Assembly: GCA_009733575.1 (NCBI GenBank)
Contig: ML769651.1
Location: 1 to 64,000, forward strand
Direction: 5' to 3'
DNA from: Gymnopus androsaceus JB14
Taxonomy: Eukaryota; Basidiomycota; Agaricomycetes; Agaricales; Omphalotaceae
DNA: 64,000 nt
Shown: positions 46,508 to 57,829 of the stretch, piece by piece
How positions within the stretch are numbered: the first letter of the stretch is position 1
Layout of the letters: every line of letters begins with the position of its first letter
Notes under the pieces: model-generated
What the model was told of the DNA's origin: nothing
Databases searched by the model: none
What the model saw: only the letters and a program-made list of their open reading frames with translations
Program-made: the position numbers and the translations under genes

Positions 46508-46869
46508 TTGCTGCAATGTTCTTGGACTTTCAACTTGGAATCAGAAGGTGTTTTACGGGACAGTCTATATATCTTGGTGTATAACATTTCGACTTGATCC
46601 TATCAAATCTATATCGGGCCCTGCTATGCTCAGCTTTGACATCCCGAATTTGCCACCATCATGCACTATTCACTATTATAAGGTCTGATTTTTGAACGAC
46701 CGCTAATAAGACTCAGGATCGACTGCCAGCTGACGCGCTCTCGAACCGGGTAATTGTTCCTAGAAGGTATTAGCGGTCTTCTAACTGCCGGAGGATTGGC
46801 CGTCCATATTGCAAAGAATCTCATCCAGTAGCAACGCTTACTAAATTAGAGCTTGAGCCTTGTAATTCA
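46508..46869. other. no gene; permease 3' flank
   Basis: No coding signal seen apart from short frames. The inverted ketopantoate reductase fragment begins near 46870. Confidence 0.4.
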
Positions 46870-47110
46870 CTCTTATTAACAACTCCAGTACCAGCTCTAT
46901 TCCGTTCTGCGCCCGAGAACGCCTCTGGCTCTTATGATCCCTATATCACGAATAAGACCGCCGATCTCTTGAACCAGCTCGTGGATGAAACGATTGCCAA
47001 TCAGAAACAAATGCACGAGGACCCTCATAACACACATGTACCGTCTATGTTGCTAGATGGGAGAAAAGGCTAGCCTATAGAGGTTGAGGTTATCGTGGGC
47101 TCCTTTGTTT
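46870..47110 (+). pseudogene. inverted fragment of ketopantoate reductase C-terminus
   Basis: On the plus strand it reads PVPALFRSAPENASGSYDPY, ITNKTADLL and THVPSMLLDGRKG*PIEVEVIVG, matching the ApbA/PanE C-terminal domain of the intact gene on the other strand (SLFRAPPDNSSVKYEPY, THVPSMLLDARKGQPIEVEVILG). TAG at 47071 replaces the conserved Gln (CAG). The middle part, with the catalytic-domain helix, is shortened. It is tail-to-tail with the intact gene. Confidence 0.8.
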
Positions 47111-47232
47111 GAATGGCCCTTGAAAGAGTAGTCTCAGCTCCTGTAAGATGTCAGATTAATTTTCACCGACTTGGAACCTTGACTTTTATTTCTCAGCGCA
47201 TGTATATTGTAAAGTCAATACGTATCCTCTCT

Positions 47233-48812
47233 TTAGAGCTTTGTTGTTTTCCTGATGATCTGGTTCTGTACGACAAGAAGCAGTCCATACAGTGTTTCAA
47301 TTCGCTGTAACAATGTCAAGCCCAATTGGAATCGTAAAAAAGGAAGAAATACACCCACAGGAACAGGTACACCTCGATCTTTTGCCATCCGCACCACTTC
47401 TCCGAGTATCACTTCTACTTCAATTGGCTGTCCTTTGCGTGCATCGAGAAGCATACTAGGGACATGAGTACTTTCTGGCTTAACATGAATCGCGGCAGTG
47501 TTGGCGATAGTGCTTTCCACTATGGAGGAAGGTAATCCGTCTTCCGAATCGGGAAAACCGAGGGCACGACCTTGAAGATAGTTGGCTTGATTTGAAGTAC
47601 AGTATCTCAAGGCGCACCTAGACTGATGAGTTCTTCCATGATCGCCTTTATTGTTGGAAGAGTGTGCTCGTTAATAAGATTGGCCGTTTTAGGTGCCACA
47701 TACGGTTCGTACTTGACCGAAGAGTTGTCTGGTGGTGCACGGAAGAGTGAAGGCAACGTATAACTAGAACAAAATCAAATCCTTGAATCAATGTTTGATT
47801 TAGAGTAGCCTACCCGGTCAGTGTAGCAGACGCCGAGAATGCGACATTCCAAAAATTCTTGGAAAACTTCTTCCTCTGGATTTCAGGCACAACGCTTACT
47901 GTACTGCCGCCCTTGGCAAGTATGGAAGCGATACCGTCGAGGATTGCAGTCTCCTTCGGGAGTGTTGACGGTAGTAGTATAATCATTGTGTCTGTACATC
48001 CCGAGGGTTGGGCGGTCCTAGAAACAAGTAAGCATGGAGCTCACAACTAGTTGTCGTCCACCCACAAATCCATTATGTTCTACTACATCGGGAGCGAGTA
48101 GATTCGTTCCAATGAAAAAGAGATGTTCCGATAATCTTTGGTTCGTCTTTTCCAAGAGCTTTGATGGCCTGATAGAGATCCACCTCAACGTTCAAGCCAT
48201 TCTGTAATAAAACGTATGCTGGCTGAGGATGCTTGTCAATGTAGGGCGAAGTAAGAAGAGGTGCCAAAATAGTCGGTGTCTTGACGAGATCTGAGCTTCG
48301 TTAGAGTACATCTCATTATCGTAGAATACAATTTAGCTGACCTGGGATCGCTTTCGTGGTGAGGATGACGTAGTCATATGGCCTATCAGCAGCGCTCTCA
48401 ACAGAGTCGCATACTTGATGATTCATGAGAGTTGGAAGTGGTAGATCTTGCTTGAACTCACATCGATCTGGCCTCCAACCAGGAATCTCTCCGTATTTTT
48501 GGCTCTTAAAATGCATACCAGTTCCTACAGGGTTAAGCAACTCGTAAAGAATGATCTTCGTCCTGAAAGGGCTCGCTCACGATTCACGACATCGTAATTA
48601 CTTCGAGCAACTGCTGTCACACGAGCCAGTCCACTACGTTTCACGATTAGGGAATCTTTCCCAAGTGTAAGTGAGATGAAGCCAGTCCAAGCTATAGTAC
48701 GCACAGATAGCACCAACTGCTCCAAATCCTACCTTAGCCAAGATTGCGCCTCAGTACGGATGAATATTGCGATCGTATAAGTCGCAAGACCTACGAGAAG
48801 AACTTCTTTCAT
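47233..48812 (-). CDS. ketopantoate reductase (2-dehydropantoate 2-reductase)
   Basis: NADPH-dependent reduction of 2-dehydropantoate to pantoate in pantothenate/CoA synthesis, or a relative of that fold. ATG at 48812 (MKEVLL), then across an intron VGFGAVGAI (GxGxxG dinucleotide site), YSLIVKRSGLARVTAVARSNYDVVN, GMHFKSQKYGEIPGWRPDR, YDYVILTTKAIPD, AYVLLQNGLNVE, KIIGTSLFIGTNLLAPDVVEHNG, GGSTVSVVPEIQRKKFSKNFWNVAF and the C-terminal domain RKGQPIEVEVILGEVVRMAK, ending RIETLYGLLLVVQNQIIRK. A surplus T (A on the plus strand, run 48115-48119) breaks the frame at SLF-IGTN. The rest is well conserved. An inverted partial copy lies just downstream. Confidence 0.8.
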
Positions 48813-49227
48813 GGGTGCCACGGACATTATTGGACAAGTAGGTCGCGAATGAAATGGGTGGAAACAAGAGAATGCCAAAGCGTCGGTTCGGATTCCGGAA
48901 CGAGTGCACGTGCCGAATCAGGCTTTTTGTTTTGAACGTCCATTCAAGACTCAAGTAACCTCTTCTTCCATAAGAGCAAGCATGATCACTCTCCTGCTCC
49001 TCAGCTCTGCAGCTCTCTCCCTTAGCCTTTTCTTTCCATTCGAAATCTAGATAACATGGAAAAGCTTTTCATCGAATGTTTTTGGCCGGCTGAGACTTAT
49101 AAAATGCTTCCGCCTATCGATCTGAGACGTTGTGAATCCGACGTCTTGTGACTTCTTCTCGTCTTCTTCATCATCGCTATACTCGCACTAATTCTTCACT
49201 CACTATATCGCTCTTCCAGCTTCTACA

Positions 49228-51088
49228 ATGGCTAGCTCTCAAACGAAACTCTCCACTATCAGGAAATCACTTCGAGCAGGAATACGCTCATTGAAGAAAT
49301 CAGTGAAATCCTTGTTTGAGTATGTCGTGCTTTTGCTATCCCTGTTTGATTGACGAGATTTACGAATGCTAATTATTATCCATAACTCGCCTAGTCCTGC
49401 TCCACCCCTCTCATCTCCTTACTTCATCGCCTTTCGCCAGCGGTGAATTCAGCTCCGTTCGTTGTCTTTGGAATCCTTGGCATTGCTTGGACCTTTGGAA
49501 CACCCAAACGCAGCTTCATGATGTCCGATTTTGTGGTCTGGTCGGCTTTTTTTTGGCAGTTTCCTGGGTTGGACAAGGCGAGGTCCAAGTTTAATTCAGT
49601 CAAGCCCGTTGTCGATTTTTTTCCTGGGAAGAAAGTGGTGTTTGGGGAGGCGGCCTGCGAACGCGTACAGCTTCCTTTACCACCATGTCTCGACATGACT
49701 GACTATTCAACACTAAACGAAAACGAGTTTGTAACACGATGTATTGTCGAGCTCGTACGCACCGCCGAGGCGATGCAAAAGAACGAGACTCTGGTGATCC
49801 TCCTTATCGGCCATGGAGGTCTTTCCAATAAGCGCTTCCAGTTTTTCATAACCCACGGCTACGGCATTTCTGGCCCAGCATGGATAACGAAGCGGGGTCT
49901 GGAAGATGCTCTGGAGAGATGCGTAGCCAATATCGTTGTTGTCTGCAACTCTTGCCATTCTGGTGCTTTAAAGAGTCCCCTCTGGACTCTTCTTTGTGCA
50001 GCAGGCCCATTGGAGCGCTCCGACGCTCTTACCCCGTCCCAATCTGGGTACGTGCGAGGTTCTTCATTTACCCTATGTGCCCTCGCCCAAGCAGGGTTGG
50101 AACAAGGTTTATCGTTTCCTCTGCCACGGTCCGAACCGCGTCCCCCGGGAACTAAGGTTAAGAGCATGGTACTGTTACCTCCTTCTGCACCAGCCGCATT
50201 CATTTCTTTTCTCGTCCTCTGAGACGCTCTTGGATCCATCTCAAAACCCTCTACCTCGATTTTTACAGGGGATGTTGGTCAATTGAACGCTTCTTGGTGA
50301 TGGAGTCAAGTATACGTTTTCGGCAATATAAAGCTAGGGAATGACTTCCCCTGGCATCGAATACTTCCACTCATCTTCACGGACAGCTTTGTAGCAGCAA
50401 ATTGAGGTATACAAGACTTGACCCTCTGGCGCGAGCATTAAATGCAGTCTTACCGTCCCTGAGGGCGGTGTATCAGTGGAAACCTTGGTGGAAGACTCGG
50501 AGGAAGGCTTCCCCATGGATATGGTGCTTTCACTCGCCAGAGAATTCTCTAGAGTTTCCCAGTCACTCTTCACATATGAAGGGAGGATGGCGGATCGTTG
50601 TATTAAATTCATGGGAAGTAATGATAGATCGACAGAAGTTGCGAAGGACCTTCTATACGATCTTTACAACAGACATGTTCAAGCAACTGTAGTTCAGGAG
50701 CTTGCTCGACGCCTCGGATGGTGGACAGGCGAAACAGTTCCTTTCTTCTTCGTTATACAAGAGGCGATCCACGAAGATCACCAAACTACGATGGTTCACG
50801 CTGGCATACCTGTGGACGAGATGCTATGGAACTTGCTCCCATTTTACCCGGGGTACGTCGGGTTATGTTTGTGTCTGCTCATCATTGACTTGAATTCATT
50901 TTAGTATCTTTGGCGTTATTGACCGAGCAAGTCACTACTGGCTTGCGAGTAAGTGGGTCGAAGCGGGGTCTCCTACTATGACGCTAGAGGAGTGGGATGA
51001 GGCTGTAGTCACGGCGGCCAAGGAAGGTAAACAGAAGACGTTAGTGAAGGATCATTATAAAGAGTATGGACAATTTTTTCCCAGCTAA
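49228..51088 (+). CDS. caspase-fold (C13/C14-like) protein
   Basis: It starts MASSQTKLSTIRKSLRAGIR, a basic helix, then an exon reading SPYFIAF. The core has LVILLIGHGGLSNKRFQF (catalytic-His position of caspase-like folds) and, about 50 residues on, ANIVVVCNSCHSGALKSPLW (catalytic-Cys position, compare DSCHSG in metacaspases), then SGYVRGSSFTLCALAQAGLEQGLSFPLPRSEPRPPGT. A separate all-helical C-terminal part (about 50455-51088; EDSEEGFPMDMVLSLAREFS, ELARRLGWWTG, WLASKWVEAGSPTMTLEEWDEAV) follows. It is a family I believe is spread in Agaricomycetes but without assigned function. The reading between about 50160 and 50455 is unsure. Possible roles in cell death or allorecognition are speculation. 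Confidence 0.65.
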
Positions 51089-52579
51089 TGCATTGAACTG
51101 TGTAATTTTTACCTACGATTTGTACTCAATTTGATTTGTACTCAAGTTGGAACGAAGCCTGGTCTGAAATATGCGCCATGAGTCATTCGATATCGATCCA
51201 TCTTATTCTTCATCCTCATTCACCACGACGAAAACGTACCAGATGAATAGTCTTATTGAAAATGTACGGTACTCATTCTTCCCTCTAGGCTTTCACTAAA
51301 TGTGATAATCTAATTTGAGCCGATTGTAAGTACTAAATCAAGTTAATTGAAGCTTGGACTTGGGCTGATCTCTCACTAATGACATGATTACTCTCCTGCT
51401 CCTGCTCCTGTGCTCTCAGATCTCTCTTGCCTTGTCTAAAGTAGCCCTATGCACCAAGGTAAAATGGACAAACTTTTTGTCAAGTCTTTAGCATCGATGG
51501 TGTGAAACCCGACCTTTCTTTCTTTTATTCTTCCATCACTAACTACTCACTACTAACCACAAATTAAACCCGCTGTGTAACTCACTATATCACCTCAACG
51601 CTCAACTCTCCTCTCCTCCTTCATCCTCTCCATCCCGTCCTCCAATGCTTTAAGATTCTTCTTCCATTCTGGCGTCTCCGCAGCTTGTTGTCAAATGACA
51701 TCCGTCCTCTCCTGCAAAAAGCATTATTCTTGTCCTCCGCCGCATTCAGAGTGCGATCTCTATGCGTTGAAGGAGGGAGGTGTTGGAGGCGCTAAGCTCT
51801 GAAGCATAGGAAGAGGCAGTGAGGCGCCGGTCCTGGAAGAAGTCGCGGTCCTTGTCGGCGGAGGGCGGAAGCAGGTTCGTTCTCTAGGATGGTTTTGGTG
51901 ACGAGGTGGAGGCAAACGGAAGTTTCCAAGGATTTTGAGGCGAGGGTGGTTGAGAAGGTAGCATTCTGTTCGGTAAGAGTGGAGTTTGTTTGGATAGCTG
52001 TTCGAAAGCAGTGGTGTGTTTGAGGAAGAGTTTGGTTTATCAGAAGACCGGGTCGTTAGGTATTGGGCGGCTGCAGAGATCAGGGTACGCTCAAGCTTTC
52101 TCCGTTACCACTGGCAGCCCCAATGCTTGTCCACACGGCACCCGCGCAGACCGCAGCCACAATCTTTGTATCCATTCTGATGGCTCAATATCAAGGTTCA
52201 CTTGCTACATGACAAGAGGAAGGTCGACGTCTGAATTCATGAGCTTCCTTCATATGGTCTGTTATTGGCGCTGGATACTTGTCGCTAATTAACTTTCCAT
52301 CTAAATTATGGAGCAGTTGATTCATTTCTACAAGACAGAACAACGTGCATTTGCAGACTCAAACAGTGTTAGCCACTAGAGTGTCATCAGATCCTCATGG
52401 ATGGCCGGGGTGAAGGCGAACGTGCACGCGGCCCATACGTTCTATCGTCTTTTGACTATTCCATCAACTTCTTCGATATGCCAAAATGGTTGCTATATAT
52501 ACTCTGTAGTCGATGAATCCTTGTGCAGACATCGGCTCCCCCCTCCAAGGTGCCTCACTGGGTCTAGCTGCATCCAGAT
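51089..52579. other. no confident gene; diverged copy of the caspase-gene promoter
   Basis: Bases about 51370-51600 echo 48970-49210 (ACTCTCCTGCTCCT, CTCAGMTCTC, AACTCACTATATC), suggesting that the upstream region of the caspase-fold gene was duplicated without, or having lost, its gene. After 51600 the sequence is C/T-rich then G/A-rich with only short frames. Confidence 0.35.
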
Positions 52580-54067
52580 ATGAAGAACACCTTCAGCCTT
52601 CTTTCCCTGGCATTCGGGTGTGCTGGAGCTCTTGCTCTTCCATCTCAGCCCTTGAGCAACCGTGCCAACTCTGTAACGCCTCTTACCACCGCTCAAGTCA
52701 CCACGTATCTGCCGTATACATACTTTGCTGCTGCTGCGTACTGTACCTCTTCAGTGACATCGACTTGGACCTGTGGACGCGAGTATTGAACGCTTCTCTT
52801 TGATCGCTTTGACTTATGCCGGATGACAGCCAACTGCCAAAAGAACTCTGATTTCATTCCAGTAGCTGCTGGAGGTGATGGTACCGGTGTCCAGTATTGT
52901 GAGATGCTCTTTGTTTTTCCGAGAGTTGCGGAAAGTTAACGATTGAATTCATTCAGGGTACGCTGGCTACTCCCCTTCGCTCGATGTATATACTGTCTAT
53001 TCTCCAAGCGCAATTCACTGACAAAGCGGCCAAGTCTGTCGTAGTCGCCCACCAGGGTACAAACACTTCCTCAATGTACGCATCCCGTTGTAATTGAACA
53101 TTACGAATAACTGATATATTCCTCGCTTACTCCAGTGAAGCGATTCTCACAGATGGGGAGTTCTCCTTGACTAGTTTAGACACGACTCTTTTCCCTGGCT
53201 TGGATTCCTCTATTGAAGCCGACAGTGGATTTTTGGCGGAACAGGCAAAGTAAGTTGAGACAAAGTTGTTGGACGAAAGACTGATGAAGGGAAAGAACCG
53301 CAACCGATGTTTTGGCGGCTGTTCAAGACACTCTTGCTTCGTACCCTACTAGCACCATAACGCTTATTGGACACTCTCTTGGTGAGCTAGCTTCCTCGGC
53401 TCTTCATACATTTCTGACTTTTCTGTCACAGGTGGCGCGATTGCTTTAATCGACTCTGTTTATCTTCCTTTGTGGCTCCCAGATATGACTTATAGGACAG
53501 TAACATATGGCTTGCCCCGTGTAAGCATTTTTCGTGGTTCAAAGTCTTTTCCATTGACCTTATTTTCAGGTCGGAAATGCTGCATGGGCTACTCAAGTCG
53601 ACGCGGTCACCGACATTACCCACATTAATAACAAGGAGTTGAAATGCATGATTATCTTCCCCTGTATCACTCTGAACACCTTTATTTACAGGGAGGATTT
53701 GGTCCCCATTTTACCTGGTGAGTTGATTCACGAACCTGGTTTTCGCTTATTGAGCATTTTGAAGGCGAGTTCTTGGTTACGTTCACCCTACGGGTGAGAT
53801 TCACATCGAAGACAGCGGCACTTGGGAAGCTTGCGCTGGTAGGTCGTTTGCTCTATGTGTAGTAGTGGATGCCTAACTCAGGCTGGGAACAGGTCAAGAC
53901 AATGACAGCGATCTTTGTAGCACTGGAGACGTACCCAACATCTTCGAGGGAGACATCTCCTGGTGATCTTATGTTTCTTCGTGAATGTCTTCAAGTTCTG
54001 ATGCATCTGTAGACCATGATGGGCCTTACGACGACGTACAGCTTGGAAGTGCAGCATGCCCGTTGTG
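52580..54067 (+). CDS. secreted class 3 lipase
   Basis: Extracellular triacylglycerol lipase. Signal peptide MKNTFSLLSLAFGCAGALALP; TYFAAAAYC is the usual start of the mature lipase; then NCQKNSDFIPVAAGGDGT, WYAGYSPSLD, SVVVAHQGTN (oxyanion region), SGFLAEQAKTATDVLAAVQDTL and the nucleophile elbow ITLIGHSLGGAIALIDS (GHSLG). TYGLPRVGNAAWA and HINNKEDLVPILP carry the Asp, and the catalytic His is in HPTGEIHIEDSG. An intron of 49 bp (about 52994-53042, with a CTGAC branch site) joins SLD to SVVVAHQG. The first intron is odd: only a GC donor (GC-AG) or a base error keeps CG-NC in frame. The last joint near 53966-54013 is one base out, so the DHDGPYDDV end is less sure. Confidence 0.82.
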
Positions 54068-54670
54068 AGCGAGCTTTCCTGATAATTTGACCCGACATTG
54101 AGATTGAGGAGGCTGAGGGAGTGGAGTCTTCGGTTCCCTCATTGTAATTGTGCTTAAATGCAATGAAATATAACGACTATTGGGACAATAATAATTCTGT
54201 GAGTCAAGCAAATCGAGCTCCTCTTTCAGCTCTAAGTACTGCCAAGACATTGGAGCAAAGACTTCAACCGAAACCCAAGGTTATTAGCTGAAATTTAATC
54301 TGTTATCGCCTACAAAGGATTGAATCGACTAATTCCTTATCAGGCGATATCTCAGCGTCCGCGGATCTTCGGACCGCGAGAGATGTCGCAATTTTGAACG
54401 TAGGTGGTACCATCGCCGGACTGCAGCTGAGTTAACACGGCGCCAATCTTCCTTCTTCTGCTGCTTCTTCTCTCATCATGCTGAACGCGTCGATGCTATA
54501 TCCTAAAACTGTCTCCAACCCAAAAGTCTCGGACTGTTTCTCTGCCGTCAACAAAGGACACGATGATCTCACTGGCACATGTTCGCCTATCTATCTCAGC
54601 AATTCGGAATTCCGACCCGGTTTTTTGCTCTTGCCCCGTTTTTTTTGCTTTTGTCCCACCTTTCTTCAAC

Positions 54671-55397
54671 ATGGCTACAGACCAAGAATCTCCTATGGAG
54701 CCTCCACGGATTTTACCTGCATTTACACTATCTCATAATGACTCGACAATGGATACGATTGCAGAGCATGACGGACAAATATCCCCTTTACCAGCCAATT
54801 CGAACGGATCGGTATCCTCCCCATCTCCTGGAGGTGAATGGGAGGAGAAGCGCCAGCCCTTGAAACGACGCTCACGGCCGGAGAAATTCAATCCAACGCT
54901 CATCCTCGAAAATTCCGGGAGTGTTGCCAGAGATCATTTGGCATCTGAGCGAACTTTCTTGGCTTACGTCCGAACATCACTAGCCATAGCATCTACTGGC
55001 GTCGGTGCGTAAATTTCTTTCACCTGAAAAGTTTGTTTTTGACAATGCTTGCACTACCAGCTCTTGTACAACTACTTACGATGTCAGTTAGCGCTTCGGC
55101 TAGTGGATCGTTAGCGAAACCAACATCCAGAGAGGTGCGAAATTACGCAAAGCCCCTCGGTGCTACGATGGTTCTTTTCTCTGTCGCTGTCCTGATCATT
55201 GGTAAAGTCGTCTTGAAAATTAAAACGCAAGAGAGACCTTCTGACAAGCCCAACTCACAGGATTAACACGCTATTTCTCAATACAACATGCTCTTACCCT
55301 TAATCAATTTCCAGTAGCCAGAGTTTTGATAATAGCGGCCTCCCTTGTTCTCCTTATCCTTGTCATCATCACATTCACCATCTTGGTCTCTGTTTAA
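54671..55397 (+). CDS. DUF202-family membrane protein
   Basis: Three exons 54671-55004, 55061-55201, 55261-55397, in phase, about 204 residues. The N-terminal half is a soluble, Ser/Pro-rich tail (MATDQESPMEPPRILPAF to WEEKRQPLKRRSRPEKFNP). The hallmark of DUF202 (YidH/VTC1-like) is ARDHLASERTFLAYVRTSLAIASTGV, followed by three membrane segments: LVQLLTMSV region, GATMVLFSVAVLIIG, and ARVLIIAASLVLLILVIITF. Such proteins sit in inner or vacuolar membranes; some, such as Vtc1, belong to polyphosphate polymerase complexes. This one has no SPX domain. Function otherwise unknown. Confidence 0.85.
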
Positions 55398-55586
55398 AGT
55401 GCATTTGTATAATCAATCGAATACTTAGATGAATACTGTATAGATTTCCTCAATCTCATTGTTAGCATTCAGTCCAGCCAGACTGGTCGCATAATGCAAG
55501 TTGGTACAGAGCTCATTGTCAGATTTTAACTACGCACCGTTTCTTTGCATATTGTACATTTTGCTTATTTAACATTCGAAACTTCC

Positions 55587-57756
55587 TTAAACGTTTTCTG
55601 AACCTGAATGACCAAGTGTTAATGCACTTTCGAAGAGACTTTCTTCAATAAGACTTGCCTCTGCAAAATACTCGTCATCGATGAGGACCCGAACCCCCGT
55701 AGCAGCGAGCGCCTTGGAAACATCTAAGCATGCCTGAAATGCTGCAGGCGTGGCCGCTGCAGCAGCGAAATCGCGAGTATGATTTCCACCGTTTGGGACA
55801 GAAGGAATCGCTAAATGATCATAAGCAGTCAGGACTGAATCTACTTATACATGAAAGCACAAAGTACTCACCAAAACCGGGGTGCAATGAAGGAAGTGCT
55901 TTAACGGTATAGTTTCAATCATATTCATGTTTTGCAATATCAATTCAAAAACGCACCGTAAGTGACATTCCCCTAGCAAGGCAACAAATATGAAAATCGA
56001 AGTAAAGATGACAATGGATTATAATCCTTACAAAATCGGTTGAAGCGCTGTGAATTCCCCACTCGAAGTCAATGCCTCCGTATCGGCTTCGTACAACCCG
56101 GGCGACTTCCTCACCTTGAAATAAGTTCAGCCAAGACAGCATTGGGCCCAAACGGCAGATCAACTTACCTAGCGCCTTGTTCTGTCGAATATCGGTCAAC
56201 CTCTCGTTCATGGTGACCTTGTGTTCGCATCCCGTGGCCTGAGCTGCAGCGCTGTAGTAGACCGGACATTGAGATGCATATAATTGCGAAAGCTCATTCA
56301 CTAACAGAAAGCACGGCATTACACGTTTGACCACATCTTCCAGTTCAATCGCAGTAGGAGCTCGAATGTAGCAGATGTATTTTGCATAATCAGGAATAAC
56401 TGGGCCAAATCAGTTCGACGAACATAATACTAGAAATAAAACACCTACCATTGGCTGCCCAGCCCTTGCCTTCCAAGATGCCATGCACGCGAACAGTAGG
56501 TCTCAGTTGCTGGCGAAGAGCAGCGATGTTGGTATAAGCTAGAACAGCTGCGTCGAGAGCATTTATGCCCTCCCAAGGTGATAAAGCTTGCGTTGTTGTC
56601 AGCACCAATATCATGACACAGAAGGACAAGATAATATACCTGCATGGGCACTTCAAAACCGGCTGCTGCTTTAGTAACTCAGACCGACATGCAAAAGGTG
56701 ACTTACGTATGTCCGAAATACTCGACATCAACGTGCTGGATGGCAAGACAGCTAGTCAAGCTTACTGATCCCTTAGGGCCGGGAGCGGGATGACACCTTT
56801 TCGACGTAAGACTTTATGAAGCCAAGAAACTAAGGAAACCTACATTAGACAGACGTCCATTGCCTTATACGCACCTTTGTCCAGCAAGACTAGTTTCCCG
56901 CCTCCACCTTCTTCAGCTGAGCGTGTTTCGCGAATCCAGAGTGAGAGGGAACATGCACAAAATTCAAACTGACGTTAGTTTCCACAATGACAACAGTATT
57001 GAGGCTAATGGGTCACCTGGTGTACCCAGTAGCTCGACAGTCCCGGAGATATCGAATTTCACCAAGGCTGCTTTAATTGCACAGGCAACCGCAACTCCCG
57101 CGATAGCAATCAGCTAAAGTCGCGATTAGCTACGTTGTAAAGTCTCACTTCACCAGGTACGAACATTGTGACCACAAGCGTGACCGACACCAGGTAGAGC
57201 ATCCATCTACGCATGGAAAAATTGGCGGGGTAAGTCACCGAAAGAACCCCACAAACTCACCTCGGAGTTTACTCCGATGGTTCGTCCCCCTTGGCCATGC
57301 TTGTATGTCGCCAGCCAAGCAGTGGGTAGGTGATAGTGCTTTGTAACTTCGAATCCGTGCCCAGATATAAACTTGGTCATCACATCGTGTGTTCGACTGA
57401 TCGCATAAATCGTAACGGAGAGTAAGAAAAATCATGAATAGTCGCGTACTGTTCCTCAAATTTCAGTTCGGGATTGGCTAGAGTAGAGGAGCTAGTCAGA
57501 TATACACATGCGAGGGCAAGTTGAATACACACCATGAATATCCAAGCTAAGCTCGTTCAGCTCCTTGCTGATCTCTCCGATCTTCTTCTCAATCTCGTCC
57601 AGAATATCAGGTCTGAAGATCTCAGACCCTGGAGTTTCGGCAACTGGAGGATCTGCATCTTCTGGTCGCCATACTAAAGATTGGTTACGGTGCCATGGAG
57701 TTGAATGGTACGAAAGTCACCGGCCAGCGCTAAAGCTACTAAGCGCTTCTTCCATT
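55587..57756 (-). CDS. peptidase M20 / PM20D2-like amidohydrolase, copy A
   Basis: Zinc peptidase of family M20 (aminoacylase/xaa-Arg dipeptidase PM20D2-like), probably cytosolic. ATG 57756 ([10 protein letters not shown]), then [40 protein letters not shown]. Metal and catalytic region: [24 protein letters not shown] and [27 protein letters not shown] with the catalytic Glu pair; [20 protein letters not shown]; dimerisation region [45 protein letters not shown]; metal His near [18 protein letters not shown]. Many very short exons with 45-60 bp introns that stay in phase where I checked them. Stop at 55587. A paralogue lies directly upstream. Confidence 0.85.
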
Positions 57757-57829
57757 TCGATTCCTATCCAAGATAGTTTACAATGTACATACATGTAAGT
57801 AATCAATAATCACTGGAAATATTTAGTTA

